A stretch of DNA of 64,000 nucleotides from Polystyrenella longa (lineage in GTDB: Bacteria; Planctomycetota; Planctomycetia; Planctomycetales; Planctomycetaceae), in contig NZ_CP036281.1 of NCBI RefSeq assembly GCF_007750395.1, forward strand, positions 5,169,001 to 5,233,000, given 5' to 3'. Shown here one piece after another: positions 36,261-46,183 of the stretch. The notes below the pieces were generated by a model, which was given only the letters and a program-made list of their open reading frames with translations, had not been told where the DNA came from and did no database searches. A program made the translations under genes and the position numbers. Position 1 is the stretch's first letter. Each line of letters begins with the position of its first letter.

Positions 36261-38486
36261 TTATTCTGCTGCGTCCAACTGAGCATCCACGGTTCCCACT
36301 TCTTTTAGCAATGGACCGTAACCGTATTCGTTGAGCAGAACGATTGTCCCCAGATCACTGGGGTTGCGGGCGACATCATTCAGCGTGTCGATCGCGTCGT
36401 AGAGTGACTCCAGTGCAGTGTAAAGATGCTCGGAAGCGGTTTCGAGATCGTCTTCTTCTCTGGCGGCAGCCGCTGCGTGCAGTTCTTCAACGGCGGTCAG
36501 ATACGTCAGAACAGCTTCGCTCCGCTTCGCGTAATAATAAAGTTCCTTGCGGCCCGCAGTTTTGACGGCGTCATGGCTACGGTAAAGCTCGATCATGTTC
36601 TGAGTGAAATGTTCTTTGATCTCTTCCCAGTTCTCGGGGAGAGGTTTTTCAGCGTTGTAATGCTTCATTAACATTTTATCTCCTTCATACGGAGAGACAA
36701 AATGAATATCAGCATCGTCCAGCATGCGAGACCCCGCTTCCATATTCTCGAAAGCGAGCCACATACGACCAGTGGCAGACTCGTCCCGGGTGATCGTCTC
36801 GAAGTATTGATCGTGGGCCTGCCGGGGAGTGATAGAACTGTTGAAGGTGACACGGGAAAGAAAATGGAGTGTCGGATCCTGTTCGGCCGGTGTCCAGAAG
36901 TGAACCGAGACCCCCTCCCATTCGTTCGTCTGTAGTTGTTGAATCCGCTCCGCCAACCACTGGGTTGTCGATTGAGCCATGACGCTGAGATTTTGATTGT
37001 GCAAGTAACAATCGAGAACAGCGGGAACCAGTTGTGCCGGAACCTGATCAAACTGGTGAACGCCGTGCCCCGCCGTGACACTGACAGCCAGGGAAGAATT
37101 TTCACCGGGAAGAATTTCTGGTAGGTAAGGGTAAAGCACGGGAGTGACGTCGCTGAACTGAAGCTGGGGCAGTTCTTTTCTTTCGGCCAGGGCACCACTA
37201 CGAAACAATCGGTTGTAGAAAGCGAGTGACGCAATGCATCGGCTGGCGGCCGTCTGCCCTGAATCTCTTAAAGCGGAGATGGAATTGCTTTTCGATTTTT
37301 CGAGGACATCTTCTAATGTTGATTCCTTTAACTTGGATGAATAAGACTGCAACTGAGCAAAGCCTTCTTCGACTTCTTCATCAGTTGCCGAACCTTGGAA
37401 AAGCGAGATGCTCATTTCATCCAGTTCAGGATAGGTATCCAACCATGCTTCAATCTGAGTTTTTGCCAGTTGTTCAAATTTAGGACCGCTGTATGGATTG
37501 TTGGCACCAAGATGCAAATTGTGGTGGTCCGTCCGCACAAAACTGGAAGGCAATACCTGTTTGAATTCGGGCGTGAACGCGAGAGGATCGAGGCTGACGC
37601 CGACGGTCATTCCCTGATCGTGTGCCGACTTTAAAATCGATTGAATATATCGTTTTCCTGCCTCGTTACGCTCTTTGTAAGTTTCCATTCCGGCGAAATC
37701 GGAGTTCTCGAACTGATCCTGACCACCGAAAGCAGTACTTCCGGGATAGTCGGGATTGATGAGGAATTGCTTACCGTAGTGCATGACCCCGGTCTCTTTA
37801 GCGACCCCATCCAGTTCATAGTGAATAAAAGGGTGCCAGGGAGACACATTCAGATCGATGTGATTAAACTTCAGTTTCCCAAGTTGTTTGATCAGCAGGT
37901 CACATTCTGCGGCGTTCCAGGATTCAAAGCTGTTCGGAAATTGATCGACTAACCGAAATGTTCTTTTCTTCAGATTCGGTTCAAGGGTGATATCATACCC
38001 GCTCAGTTTGAGTTCTCTGGGCGTCGCCGGATAGACGTCGGACTGCATTAAGTAACGAATACCATTCTGATATCCGAATTCATATACGGCCCACAATGTC
38101 GCCACAGGACTGCCACCGGCAATCGTCAAACCTGTGTTGCTATCTTGTTCGAGACTTTTCAAGGCATGCCCTTGAGGACTTAGTTTGGGCAGAGAATAAT
38201 CGGAGTCCGTTCCAAACAGCGACTTATTCGTTGCAGATCCCAAAATAATGAACGGTTCTGTATCACTACTGAGTACCTCTTCCTGTGTGACTTCGACGTT
38301 GAAGAGTTCCTTGAGTTGCGATTCCAATTCCATCGCGGCCATTTTTTCCATCGGTTTCGTCGCTTCGGTGCCAGTCACCAGATGGACGGTTACCTTTTCG
38401 GTCGCCCCTTTTTCTACAGCATAGAGCGATCCCGGAATCAGAAGTACCAGCAACATGGCAACAAAACGGCGAGAAAGAAGGGTCAT
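36261..38486 (-). CDS. Exported glycosidase-like protein (GH20/GH67-type N-domain)
   Basis: This 741-residue protein has a signal peptide (about 1-23). Residues ~30-145 look like the non-catalytic domain before GH20 and alpha-glucuronidase barrels, with the sequence PFIILGSATNKSLFG and ATLWAVYEFGYQNGIRYLMQ. A barrel-like section follows: FNHIDLNVSPWHPFIHYE, DQGMTVGVSLDPLAFTPEF and VRTDHHNLHLGANNPYSG. The C-terminal ~150 residues are helical. The N-domain pattern fits a glycosyl hydrolase of the hexosaminidase or glucuronidase kind. I do not recognise the catalytic acid motif, so substrate is not named. AGGAT lies eight bases before the start. It is transcribed toward the CCAPEP gene with a 290-bp gap. 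Confidence 0.6.
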   Translation of the reverse strand: MTLLSRRFVAMLLVLLIPGSLYAVEKGATEKVTVHLVTGTEATKPMEKMAAMELESQLKELFNVEVTQEEVLSSDTEPFIILGSATNKSLFGTDSDYSLPKLSPQGHALKSLEQDSNTGLTIAGGSPVATLWAVYEFGYQNGIRYLMQSDVYPATPRELKLSGYDITLEPNLKKRTFRLVDQFPNSFESWNAAECDLLIKQLGKLKFNHIDLNVSPWHPFIHYELDGVAKETGVMHYGKQFLINPDYPGSTAFGGQDQFENSDFAGMETYKERNEAGKRYIQSILKSAHDQGMTVGVSLDPLAFTPEFKQVLPSSFVRTDHHNLHLGANNPYSGPKFEQLAKTQIEAWLDTYPELDEMSISLFQGSATDEEVEEGFAQLQSYSSKLKESTLEDVLEKSKSNSISALRDSGQTAASRCIASLAFYNRLFRSGALAERKELPQLQFSDVTPVLYPYLPEILPGENSSLAVSVTAGHGVHQFDQVPAQLVPAVLDCYLHNQNLSVMAQSTTQWLAERIQQLQTNEWEGVSVHFWTPAEQDPTLHFLSRVTFNSSITPRQAHDQYFETITRDESATGRMWLAFENMEAGSRMLDDADIHFVSPYEGDKMLMKHYNAEKPLPENWEEIKEHFTQNMIELYRSHDAVKTAGRKELYYYAKRSEAVLTYLTAVEELHAAAAAREEDDLETASEHLYTALESLYDAIDTLNDVARNPSDLGTIVLLNEYGYGPLLKEVGTVDAQLDAAE

Positions 38487-38558
38487 CGTGCGATCCTGAT
38501 ATTGTAGGTCGATGCTGTTGGTCTTTGAGAAAGACTGGGAAGAAAACTCTAACGAACT

Positions 38559-40004
38559 CTATTTCGCAGCCTCGTTGGAGAAGCAGTAGAGTTTAGTCAG
38601 CGTGCGAACGTAGATACGATTGTTCGCGATGGCGGGGGTAGAGATACAGCTTTCTCCCATGAAGTTTTTGGCGAGAACCTTTCCTTTTTTGCTGTCCTGA
38701 TCAATCACGACCAGATATCCATTTTCACCCTGCACATAAATTTTGCCGTCCCCTGCGATGGGGGAGGCGTAATAGTTACCGAAGTTGCGGAGTCGCATTC
38801 GCTTCCAGACGGGCTCGCCTTTTTCAATCTCGAACGACGCGGCGATGCCTCCTTTTTTCACCAGGAAGATCATGTCCTCAATCACCAGCGGTGAAGCGAT
38901 GTTGGAAGGAGAGCTATCGTCCAGGTTCCAGATGAGATGCGTATCCGTAACATTCCCCTCACCACCCACTTTAATTTTCTGAATGATATTACCCCCACCG
39001 ACCCTATTTTCCGCAGCTTGAAAAGCGTCATCGATTTCGTCGTCGACAAGAAATCCATCCTTATCCTTATCTCCTTTATCGAACTTTTCCCAGAAGGCTT
39101 CTTCGAGTTCTGATTTTTCGAGTTTCTCATCCTGGTTCGTATCTTTCCACTGCAACAAGGCATACTTCAGGACTCGATTTGTATCGCCATAACTTTGCAC
39201 AGAGACATAGACATGCTCGTCCTTAACCACCGGTGTCGTCATGATGGTTCGCAGAAGTGAGTTACAAGTCCATAGCTCTTTGCCATCGGTGATGTCATAC
39301 CCTTTGAGTTTTCCTGAACCGGCAACAATAACTTCCGTACGACCGTTGGTTTCGCAAATGACGGGTACGGAATAACCACCTAGCATCTCGGGGCGTTCGG
39401 TCCTCCAGACTGGCGAACCCGTGTTTTTATCAACCGCCATCAGGAAGGGAGCTAAGTCGTCATCCTGATTGAAGATCACCAAGTCACCATGAACGATGGG
39501 GGAATGGGCTGCTCCCCAACCCATCAGGTAATAAGGCATTTGAATTGGAAGCTGCCAGGAATCTTCCCCACTATCAGCATTCAGCGCGAACATGCCAAGC
39601 GTACTGAAATAGACATAGACGCGTTCACCATCACAAACAGGGGTGGAAGAGGCCGGTTTATTCGGTGCCATGATGGGAGGCAATTCGCCTGTTTCAAAAT
39701 CGCGTCGCCAGATTTCAGCACCAGTAGTCGCGTCGAAACAGAATACGCTGAAGATTTCTTCGTCCGTCATCGCCGTCGTGTACGCCAGATTGTTCACGAT
39801 GATTGGGCAGGCGATCCCTTCTCCCACTTCTGCAGACCAGAGAACTTTATCGTCAATAGAAAATTCAACCGGCAGGTCGGTACTTTCCGTCGAGACACCA
39901 GAAGCGTTATGGCCACGGAACTGCGCCCAGTCTTCTGCCTGAGAAGACGCGGTGAACAGAATTGGGAAAATGAGAGCGAGAGCCAGAGAACCTGGGCGGG
40001 ACAT
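38559..40004 (-). CDS. Exported PQQ-like propeller with EF-hand insertion
   Basis: The ATG at 40004 gives 481 residues and is preceded by GGAGGT at a good distance; a longer start at 40049 is less likely. A signal peptide ends near residue 24. The sequence is a PQQ-like propeller with blades such as TGAEIWRRDFETG, TGSPVWRTERPEM and DGKELWTCNS. Unlike the gene at 33816, two EF-hand loops are inserted between blades at about 300-345. They are DTNQDEKLEKSELEE and DKDKDGFLVDDEIDD, each with the Asp-x-Asn/Asp-x-Asp pattern. This suggests calcium control of stability or binding. No catalytic part is seen. It lies 73 bp upstream of the GH-like gene on the same strand and may be co-transcribed with it. 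Confidence 0.85.
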   Translation of the reverse strand: MSRPGSLALALIFPILFTASSQAEDWAQFRGHNASGVSTESTDLPVEFSIDDKVLWSAEVGEGIACPIIVNNLAYTTAMTDEEIFSVFCFDATTGAEIWRRDFETGELPPIMAPNKPASSTPVCDGERVYVYFSTLGMFALNADSGEDSWQLPIQMPYYLMGWGAAHSPIVHGDLVIFNQDDDLAPFLMAVDKNTGSPVWRTERPEMLGGYSVPVICETNGRTEVIVAGSGKLKGYDITDGKELWTCNSLLRTIMTTPVVKDEHVYVSVQSYGDTNRVLKYALLQWKDTNQDEKLEKSELEEAFWEKFDKGDKDKDGFLVDDEIDDAFQAAENRVGGGNIIQKIKVGGEGNVTDTHLIWNLDDSSPSNIASPLVIEDMIFLVKKGGIAASFEIEKGEPVWKRMRLRNFGNYYASPIAGDGKIYVQGENGYLVVIDQDSKKGKVLAKNFMGESCISTPAIANNRIYVRTLTKLYCFSNEAAK

Positions 40005-40163
40005 GCAGCACCTCCGGGCGAATGGTTGGATGGATTGAGCGCCGGACAAAATAATCGTTCTGGACAGAACGGGCTCATTCCACGATACCCAGTCTCACAA
40101 CTCAAGACAATCACCAGACCGGTTATGCATCATTTTCGTACGTGAACCGGAAAGCTGCTTTTT

Positions 40164-41030
40164 TCAGCCTTTGGCCGCGATTCGGGCAGCAGTTAGCGTA
40201 TTGTCCAGAAGCATGGCGATCGTCATTGGACCAACGCCACCCGGTACGGGAGTGATTGATGAAGCGATGGGGGCGACCTGATCGAAATCAACATCGCCGA
40301 CTAATTTGCCATCGACGCTGTTAATTCCGACATCCATTACGACGGCTCCCGGTTTAACCATCTCCGCCGTCACAAAGTTCGGTTTGCCAATCGCGGCAAC
40401 AAGAATGTCTGCCTGCCGAGTGACTTCCTTCAGGTTGGCCGTGCGACTGTGACAGATCGTGACCGTCGCATTCGCCACGGGTCCTTTCTGAACGAGTAGC
40501 ATCGCCATGGGCTTTCCGACGATTTCACTCCGTCCCAGCACCACCGCATGTTTACCAGAGACATCGATTCCCGACTTCTCCAGCAGGACCTGCACGCCTC
40601 GAGGAGTACAGGGTTGAAAGCGAGGGCGTCCCTGAGCAAGTAATCCCACATTTTCCGGATGAAAACAATCAACATCTTTGAGCGGTGTGACCGCGTCCAA
40701 AACTCTTTGTTCCTCAATGTGGCCCGGTAACGGTAATTGCACAAGGATACCGTGTACCGAAGAATCGTCGTTGAATTGTTCGATCATCTCCAGCAGTTCC
40801 GCCTCTGTCGTTTCGGAAGGCAGTTTGTGGAGGGTACTTTTCATACCGGCTTTCGCGCAGGCACGCTCTTTATTACGAACATACACAGCGCTGGCCGGGT
40901 CTTCACCAACAAGAATGGCGGCGAGGTGCGGCGTAATGCCGGTCTCGTTATGGAACAGGGCCACTTCTTTAGCCAGTAGTTCTCTCGTTTCCGCTGCGAT
41001 CTTTTTACCGTCGATGATTTGTGCCGTCAC
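40164..41030 (-). CDS. folD: Bifunctional methylenetetrahydrofolate dehydrogenase/cyclohydrolase
   Basis: This 288-residue protein starts with GTG at 41030, and AGGAA lies nine bases upstream. It interconverts 5,10-methylene- and 10-formyl-tetrahydrofolate. The motifs are SAVYVRNKERACAKAGM, with the catalytic Lys of the Y-x-x-x-K pair, HGILVQLPLPGHI, HAVVLGRSEIVGKPMAMLL for nucleotide binding, and PGGVGPMTIAMLLDNT at the end. The length is normal. The minus-strand pgpA gene lies just upstream. Its stop at 41139 leaves about 108 bp. Confidence 0.95.
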   Translation of the reverse strand: MTAQIIDGKKIAAETRELLAKEVALFHNETGITPHLAAILVGEDPASAVYVRNKERACAKAGMKSTLHKLPSETTEAELLEMIEQFNDDSSVHGILVQLPLPGHIEEQRVLDAVTPLKDVDCFHPENVGLLAQGRPRFQPCTPRGVQVLLEKSGIDVSGKHAVVLGRSEIVGKPMAMLLVQKGPVANATVTICHSRTANLKEVTRQADILVAAIGKPNFVTAEMVKPGAVVMDVGINSVDGKLVGDVDFDQVAPIASSITPVPGGVGPMTIAMLLDNTLTAARIAAKG

Positions 41031-41138
41031 TGAATCGATTCCTGACTTTGTCGTATTGCGTGGAACTCACCATAAGTATCGAGATTCGATTTTAATCAAT
41101 TTTGATAGACTCTGCATGGGGCCTGTTGGGCTTCGATA

Positions 41139-41681
41139 TCAAAAGTGCGAAAAGCGATCAAAAATCTCCGGACCAATAAATCGCTGTGTCAGCCAGATAC
41201 ACCCAGCCGTATACAATGCAGCCAGAACATCATCCAGCATAATTCCGAAGGGGTCCTTACGTCGGTCGGCCCAGGAGACGGGCCACGGTTTTTTGACGTC
41301 GAACAAACGAAAGAAAACAAAACCGGTCACGATGTTCAACCGGTCCAGATCAAGAGGACCGAATAGCAGCAGCATAGCGGCAATTTCATCGATGACGATT
41401 TCGCCAGGGTCTTCTTTGCCCAGAAGTTGCTCGCAGCGGCGGCAGATTGGGATCCCTATGAGAAAGTAGAAAGTGGCCACCGCGTAATAGATCGAAAGCG
41501 AATAGCTTCCCTCGCCCACAGCCAGTTTGAGCAGCCAGATCAGCGGGAACGCGGCAAGCGTTCCAAAGGTGCCGGGAGCAACCCAGACTTGGCCGGAACC
41601 GAATCCTCGTCCGAACCAGAGGACCAGTTTGTCACTCCAGAGAAGTGGCGGAGGGTTTAATGGAGAGCCGCTCATAAACAT
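41139..41681 (-). CDS. pgpA: Phosphatidylglycerophosphatase A
   Basis: This 180-residue membrane protein matches PgpA, which removes phosphate from phosphatidylglycerophosphate. The family motifs are present: APGTFGTLAAFPLIWLL, LGKEDPGEIVIDEIAAMLLL (with the conserved acidic DPxxIVIDE core), FFRLFDVKKPWPVSWADRR and GIMLDDVLAALYT. Three or four hydrophobic segments are visible. Two in-frame ATGs at 41681 and 41675 are both possible. It sits upstream of folD on the same strand. Confidence 0.93.
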   Translation of the reverse strand: MFMSGSPLNPPPLLWSDKLVLWFGRGFGSGQVWVAPGTFGTLAAFPLIWLLKLAVGEGSYSLSIYYAVATFYFLIGIPICRRCEQLLGKEDPGEIVIDEIAAMLLLFGPLDLDRLNIVTGFVFFRLFDVKKPWPVSWADRRKDPFGIMLDDVLAALYTAGCIWLTQRFIGPEIFDRFSHF

Positions 41682-42123
41682 CGTGATCCGGAATTGCGGT
41701 CATGTTTGTACAGATAACCCCGCCAATACTAAGCCCCTGAACCTGAGGTTGAGAGGGTAGCGGGCATCCATGCTCCTCTTTTTTGTGGGAACAGATTTGT
41801 CAAAATAGGGAATTCTTCATTCGAAATGAACTCAAATGACCGAATTTCGTCCCATTACCTATATGATTTGGGAAAAGCAGCCCTCCCAAGTGGTCTAGAG
41901 CCGCATGTCGGGCTGGACTCAGATACCTGTTTTTCAATAAATTTAACAGTCTAGGGTTTTGCCATCTTTAGGGAAGACCTCCGCTGTTCGAATGTCCGCC
42001 GTCTCACCCGTCTTCCATCCGTTCTCCCGGCGCTGATGGAGCGAAAACCGTCTTCTCTTCGAACCAGGCGAACTGAAACACCAGCAACCATTTATCGATT
42101 TTGCTCATAAAAGAGGTCTTTTA
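41682..42123. other. Intergenic region upstream of the sulfite/nitrite reductase gene
   Basis: This 442-bp divergent region includes an inverted repeat TTCATT-CGA-AATGAA (41816-41830), a possible operator. AAGAGG seven bases before 42124 is the ribosome binding site of the downstream gene. I see no gene or riboswitch. Confidence 0.45.
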
Positions 42124-43845
42124 ATGTCGGAAGAAGTGAAGCTAAGTAAACTAGAACAACTGAAGTTGGATAGCCGTCAACTTCGTGGAACGATTGCTGA
42201 AGAGTTGGCCAACGATGAGCTCGCCTTTTCTGCGGATGCATCTCAGTTGCTCAAGCATCACGGAAGCTATCAACAGGACAACCGAGACGAGCGAAATAAA
42301 AAGCTGCCCGATGGTACCAAGCAAGGGAAGGTTTACAGCATGATGCTTCGCACCCGTATGCCGGGTGGGAAGGTCACGGCGAAGCAATTCCTGACCGAAC
42401 TTGACCTCTGTGATCAATACGGAAACGGTACATTACGAGTGACGACTCGCCAGGCGTTTCAGCTTCATGAGATTCCCAAGAAACATATGAAGACCGTCGT
42501 CCGGGCCATTAACGATTCGGAGTTGTCCACCATCTCCGCCTGTGGTGACGTAAACAGAAACGTCATCGCTTGTCCTGCTCCATTCAAAAACAACTCACTC
42601 TTCGACGACATGCAGAAGATGGCCGATCAACTGGCCGACCATTTCCGCCCTCACTCGACAGCCTATTGCGAAATCTGGCTCGAAGATGACGAAGGTGGAA
42701 AAACAAAAATCGAAGAGTTCAAACCGGTCGAAGAGCCGATCTACGGCGAACGCTACCTCCCCCGTAAATTCAAGATGGGAGTCGCTCTTCCGGACGATAA
42801 CTGTATCGACCTGCACGCCAACGATCTTGGTTTCCTGGCGATTGTAGAAGACGAAAAGATCGTCGGCTACAACTTACTCGCAGGTGGCGGAATGGGCACG
42901 ACCCCCTCGCTGAAAGGCAAAACCTTTCCAGCACTGGCTGTCCCCCTCTGCTACGCAACAGTCGATGAAACGATCGCTGTGGCCGAAGCCGTCGTCAAAG
43001 TCCAACGCGACTTCGGAAACCGGGAAGATCGTAAGATCGCCCGCATGAAGTATGTCATCGCAGACTGGGGTATTGAAAAGTTCCGGGAAAAAGTAGGTGA
43101 ATACTACGGTAAAGAGCTCACGCTACCTCTGGATGTTTTCGTCACTGACGCAGATGACCATATCGGTTGGTACGAACAGGGGGACGGTAAATGGTTCCTC
43201 GGTGTGAATATCGAAAACGGTCGTATCCAGGACGAAGGCGATTTACGAATTAAAACAGGTCTGCGAACTATCCTCGAAAAGTATAGGATGGATGTCCGAT
43301 TGACGGCGTTGCAAGCCGTTCTGCTCTGTAACATCGAAGAACAGGACAAAGCCGACATCGAACAGACATTGCGCGATCATGGCATTAAAATGGCTGAAGA
43401 GCTTTCGCTGCTGCGACGATATTCGATCGCCTGCCCTGCTCTACCAACGTGTGGTTTGGCTGTGACCGAGTCGGAACGAATTCTGCCTGCTCTGATCGAT
43501 TCCCTTGAAGCCGAACTGGAACGGGTTGGACTTGCCGATGAGAAAATTGCACTCCACATGACCGGTTGCCCGAACGGTTGTGCCCGACCTTACCATCCGG
43601 ACATCGGTTTGGTAGGTAAAGCGAAAGGGAAATACACTCTGTTTCTTGGCGGGAATGTGATCGGAACCCGGTTGGCTTTCATCTACAAAGACATGGTACC
43701 TCTCGAAGAGATCGTCCCTCTCTGCGTACCTTTGTTCGAATATTACGCTAAGGATCGAACCGGTGCGGAAAGCTTCGGTGACTTCTGTAACCGTAAGGGA
43801 GCCGAAGATCTGGAAGCCTACGCTGAAAAAGCGATGGCCAGTTAA
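42124..43845 (+). CDS. Siroheme/4Fe-4S sulfite (or nitrite) reductase hemoprotein
   Basis: This 573-residue protein has the two-repeat architecture of CysI/NirA hemoproteins. The ferredoxin-like half-domains are at about 70-130 and 340-400. The siroheme/4Fe-4S cysteines are C-x5-C (ACPALPTCGLAV) and C-x3-C (MTGCPNGCARPY), near residues 437-490. Sulfite reductase takes six electrons from NADPH or ferredoxin to make sulfide for cysteine. Nitrite reductase is closely related and cannot be excluded by eye. The sequence RNVIACPAPFKNN and TLRVTTRQAFQLHE is of CysI type. No flavoprotein partner or sulfate-assimilation gene is next to it, so it is a stand-alone unit closed by a terminator at 43898-43938. 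Confidence 0.9.
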   Translation: MSEEVKLSKLEQLKLDSRQLRGTIAEELANDELAFSADASQLLKHHGSYQQDNRDERNKKLPDGTKQGKVYSMMLRTRMPGGKVTAKQFLTELDLCDQYGNGTLRVTTRQAFQLHEIPKKHMKTVVRAINDSELSTISACGDVNRNVIACPAPFKNNSLFDDMQKMADQLADHFRPHSTAYCEIWLEDDEGGKTKIEEFKPVEEPIYGERYLPRKFKMGVALPDDNCIDLHANDLGFLAIVEDEKIVGYNLLAGGGMGTTPSLKGKTFPALAVPLCYATVDETIAVAEAVVKVQRDFGNREDRKIARMKYVIADWGIEKFREKVGEYYGKELTLPLDVFVTDADDHIGWYEQGDGKWFLGVNIENGRIQDEGDLRIKTGLRTILEKYRMDVRLTALQAVLLCNIEEQDKADIEQTLRDHGIKMAEELSLLRRYSIACPALPTCGLAVTESERILPALIDSLEAELERVGLADEKIALHMTGCPNGCARPYHPDIGLVGKAKGKYTLFLGGNVIGTRLAFIYKDMVPLEEIVPLCVPLFEYYAKDRTGAESFGDFCNRKGAEDLEAYAEKAMAS

Positions 43846-43897
43846 TGATGCCCTTGAACAGAGTTTGAAAGGCTATAACCATTTAAGCAATACAAAT

Positions 43898-43938
43898 AAA
43901 AAGGACCCAAATCCAAGGGGGATTCGGGTCCTTTTTTA
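43898..43938 (+). terminator. Rho-independent terminator of the reductase gene
   Basis: The stem GGACCCAAATCC/GGATTCGGGTCC (43903-43914, 43920-43931; one mismatch) has a short loop and is followed by TTTTTT. The left side is flanked by A-rich sequence, so it may also act on the convergent HtrA gene. Confidence 0.85.
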
Positions 43939-44065
43939 TTCCACTCGCTTTCCTAAAGAGCAGGAAAACGTTTCACTCTTTAAAACACCAAAAGCAGCTT
44001 AAGTCACCCACATCGAATAAGGGGAATTGACGACCTTCCCCTTGGGAACAGTCCAATTCAAACCT

Positions 44066-45484
44066 CTAACGAATATTCGTCTGAGTTGCCACATGGGCGG
44101 AAACATTCGCTCCCGGGCTGGCCGGAGAAAGTTGCAGGTTTCCATATCGAGTCTCTTGTCCACGGAGAATAAAGAATCTCAGCGGAGCAAAGCTCTGCAA
44201 TTGCGGATGCTCCAGGACATAAGAGATGTTGTCATAGTTGACCGTTTCCCATTTGTGCAATCCGACCAGTACGTCACCCGACCGAATACCATTCCGGCTG
44301 GCGGTGCTGTCTTTTCGCACATCGAGGACTTTCATACCACCACGGTAACGATCAGAAGTCACAGCGGTTGGAATCAACCGGAGTCCAAGCGTCATCCAGA
44401 TCGGATCGTCATCGACGGCGGGTGTCTGGAAGACGACATTATGATCAGCAGATTGATGACCAGAATCTTCCTTTCGACTCGACGAGTCTGCCAGGTGCAA
44501 TTTCAGTTCCTGTTTCTCATTGTTACGTCGAACAACAACAGTAAACGCCTCTTCGATCGATTTACCCAGAAGCAGTCGTTCAAAGTCAGCCGCATCAAGA
44601 ACGGTCTGATTGTTAACGGCCACGATCACGTCGCCCGTTTGTAGACCCGCTTTCAGAGCAGGGCCGCGGGAGGCTTCGACGATCATCTCTTTTTGTTTTC
44701 CGGTTTTGTGATCACGACTGATCAAACCGTGAGCATGATGATCCAGTCTCTCGATGCTGAGTAACTTACGGATAACCACGCGGGCGTCGTCGATGGGAAT
44801 GGCGAAACCGATACGCTGGGCACCAGCCCGGATCGCCACATTGATTCCGATCACTTCCCCGAGCATATTGACGAGCGGTCCGCCACTGTTTCCCGGGTTG
44901 ATGCTGGTGTCGGTCTGAATCAGGTTTTCATAAGTCTGATGCTCGTTGACTTCGACATCTCGGGAGAGGGAACTAACGATCCCTGCTGTAACCGTATGCT
45001 TGTAGCCATACGGATTCCCTAAAGCAATGACAGACTCCCCCAGTCGCAGATCGGAAGATGTTCCGAGCGGCATGACTTCCAGGGAATTAGAGGCAGAGAT
45101 CTTTAATACTGCCAGGTCATGTTTGCTGTCGTAAGATACGATCTCAGCGTGGTACATACTGCCATCGTGCAAAGTGACCTGCAAAGAGTCGAGGTCTACT
45201 CCGTTGATGACATGATGGTTTGTCACTAAATAGCCGCGGGGATCAATAATAATCCCACTTCCCATTCCGCTGACTTTACGCGGTTTGTCGCCCGCAAAAA
45301 GTGCTTCGTCCGGATAGGTTGTTTTTTCTGTATGGATATTGACAACGGAGGTTTGCACGCGTTGCACAGCTCTCACTAATGGCGTCATACGAGGATCCGT
45401 TTCCTCTGCCATCAGGGGAGCAGCAATCACGAACAAAACCATGCCGATACAGAACGCGATCAAAGTTTGGCACTTGGTCGTCAT
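44066..45484 (-). CDS. HtrA/DegP-type serine protease with two PDZ domains
   Basis: This 472-residue protein has a signal peptide (about 1-26). The protease part has the His-Asp-Ser triad at about H91 (TNHHV), D123 (SKHDLAVLK) and S200 (NPGNSGGPL). Two PDZ domains follow, near 245-335 and 365-450, with GLQTGDVIVAVN and GIRSGDVLVGLHKWE. HtrA proteases degrade or refold misfolded periplasmic proteins, consistent with the many exported proteins here. The glycine-rich loop GSGIIIDPRGYLV is typical. No strong ribosome binding site precedes the start. It is divergent from the acyl-CoA dehydrogenase gene across a 700-bp region. Confidence 0.94.
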   Translation of the reverse strand: MTTKCQTLIAFCIGMVLFVIAAPLMAEETDPRMTPLVRAVQRVQTSVVNIHTEKTTYPDEALFAGDKPRKVSGMGSGIIIDPRGYLVTNHHVINGVDLDSLQVTLHDGSMYHAEIVSYDSKHDLAVLKISASNSLEVMPLGTSSDLRLGESVIALGNPYGYKHTVTAGIVSSLSRDVEVNEHQTYENLIQTDTSINPGNSGGPLVNMLGEVIGINVAIRAGAQRIGFAIPIDDARVVIRKLLSIERLDHHAHGLISRDHKTGKQKEMIVEASRGPALKAGLQTGDVIVAVNNQTVLDAADFERLLLGKSIEEAFTVVVRRNNEKQELKLHLADSSSRKEDSGHQSADHNVVFQTPAVDDDPIWMTLGLRLIPTAVTSDRYRGGMKVLDVRKDSTASRNGIRSGDVLVGLHKWETVNYDNISYVLEHPQLQSFAPLRFFILRGQETRYGNLQLSPASPGANVSAHVATQTNIR

Positions 45485-46183
45485 AAGTAGTCGCTATTCT
45501 TTTGTCGATGTGGATTGGTGATGTAGCAAGACATCCGTGGGCTGGTTCTAAAGCCGACCGGAGATCGCTCCATCTGTTCTCCGCACACTCCACCATCGGA
45601 ATACCGCATTTCGTGACTTGAAGCTCCCGAGGACAAACGGCATAACTTACCTATCCATAACCGGGTTACGGTCGCGAAAGTTATGACGGCAATGACGAAT
45701 CGTTATTCCCTTTTTTGGCAAAAAAGGGGCACTTTCTCTGAAGCGAACTTGTCTTCAAATCCTTTCTTCTTTGCTCTAAAAACCGAATAGACTGTCAACA
45801 ATTCTCATCTCGACGATTTCTTGATCGAATCCAATCGATTTTTGCGACTTCCTGATATTCAAACTCAGGATTACCGGTTTTGGCTTTGCCCCAAGAGGGA
45901 ATCGACCCCTAGGACAAAAAACGCCAGTCAGGAAGAATTTTGGCAGTGATCTCGTCTCCTGTTCAGGTTGCAACGATTTTTAATTTGTACGAACGGTTAT
46001 TCTGCGGATCGCTTCTTGTTGGCTACCAGTGACCTCCCCTAAAATGAAGAACAGCTCTACTCATCTAAGGGACCCCTTGTTCTATAAGTTTGGCGCGCGA
46101 AGTAGCCTGTCACGCTTTCTCACAGGGCCTCAGCATGCCCGACCTCACTTTGTCACGAAACTCAACTATCACGAAACTCCCCT
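45485..46183. other. Long intergenic region between HtrA and acyl-CoA dehydrogenase genes
   Basis: This 699-bp region has no supported gene. It contains one notable hairpin, CCCTTTTTT-GGC-AAAAAAGGG (45708-45728), a perfect 9-bp stem. Several short frames lack ribosome binding sites. It should hold both promoters, but I cannot place them. Confidence 0.5.

Noticed and set aside
44027-44644. 205-residue plus-strand frame over the HtrA gene
   Set aside because: Antisense shadow of the HtrA PDZ region.
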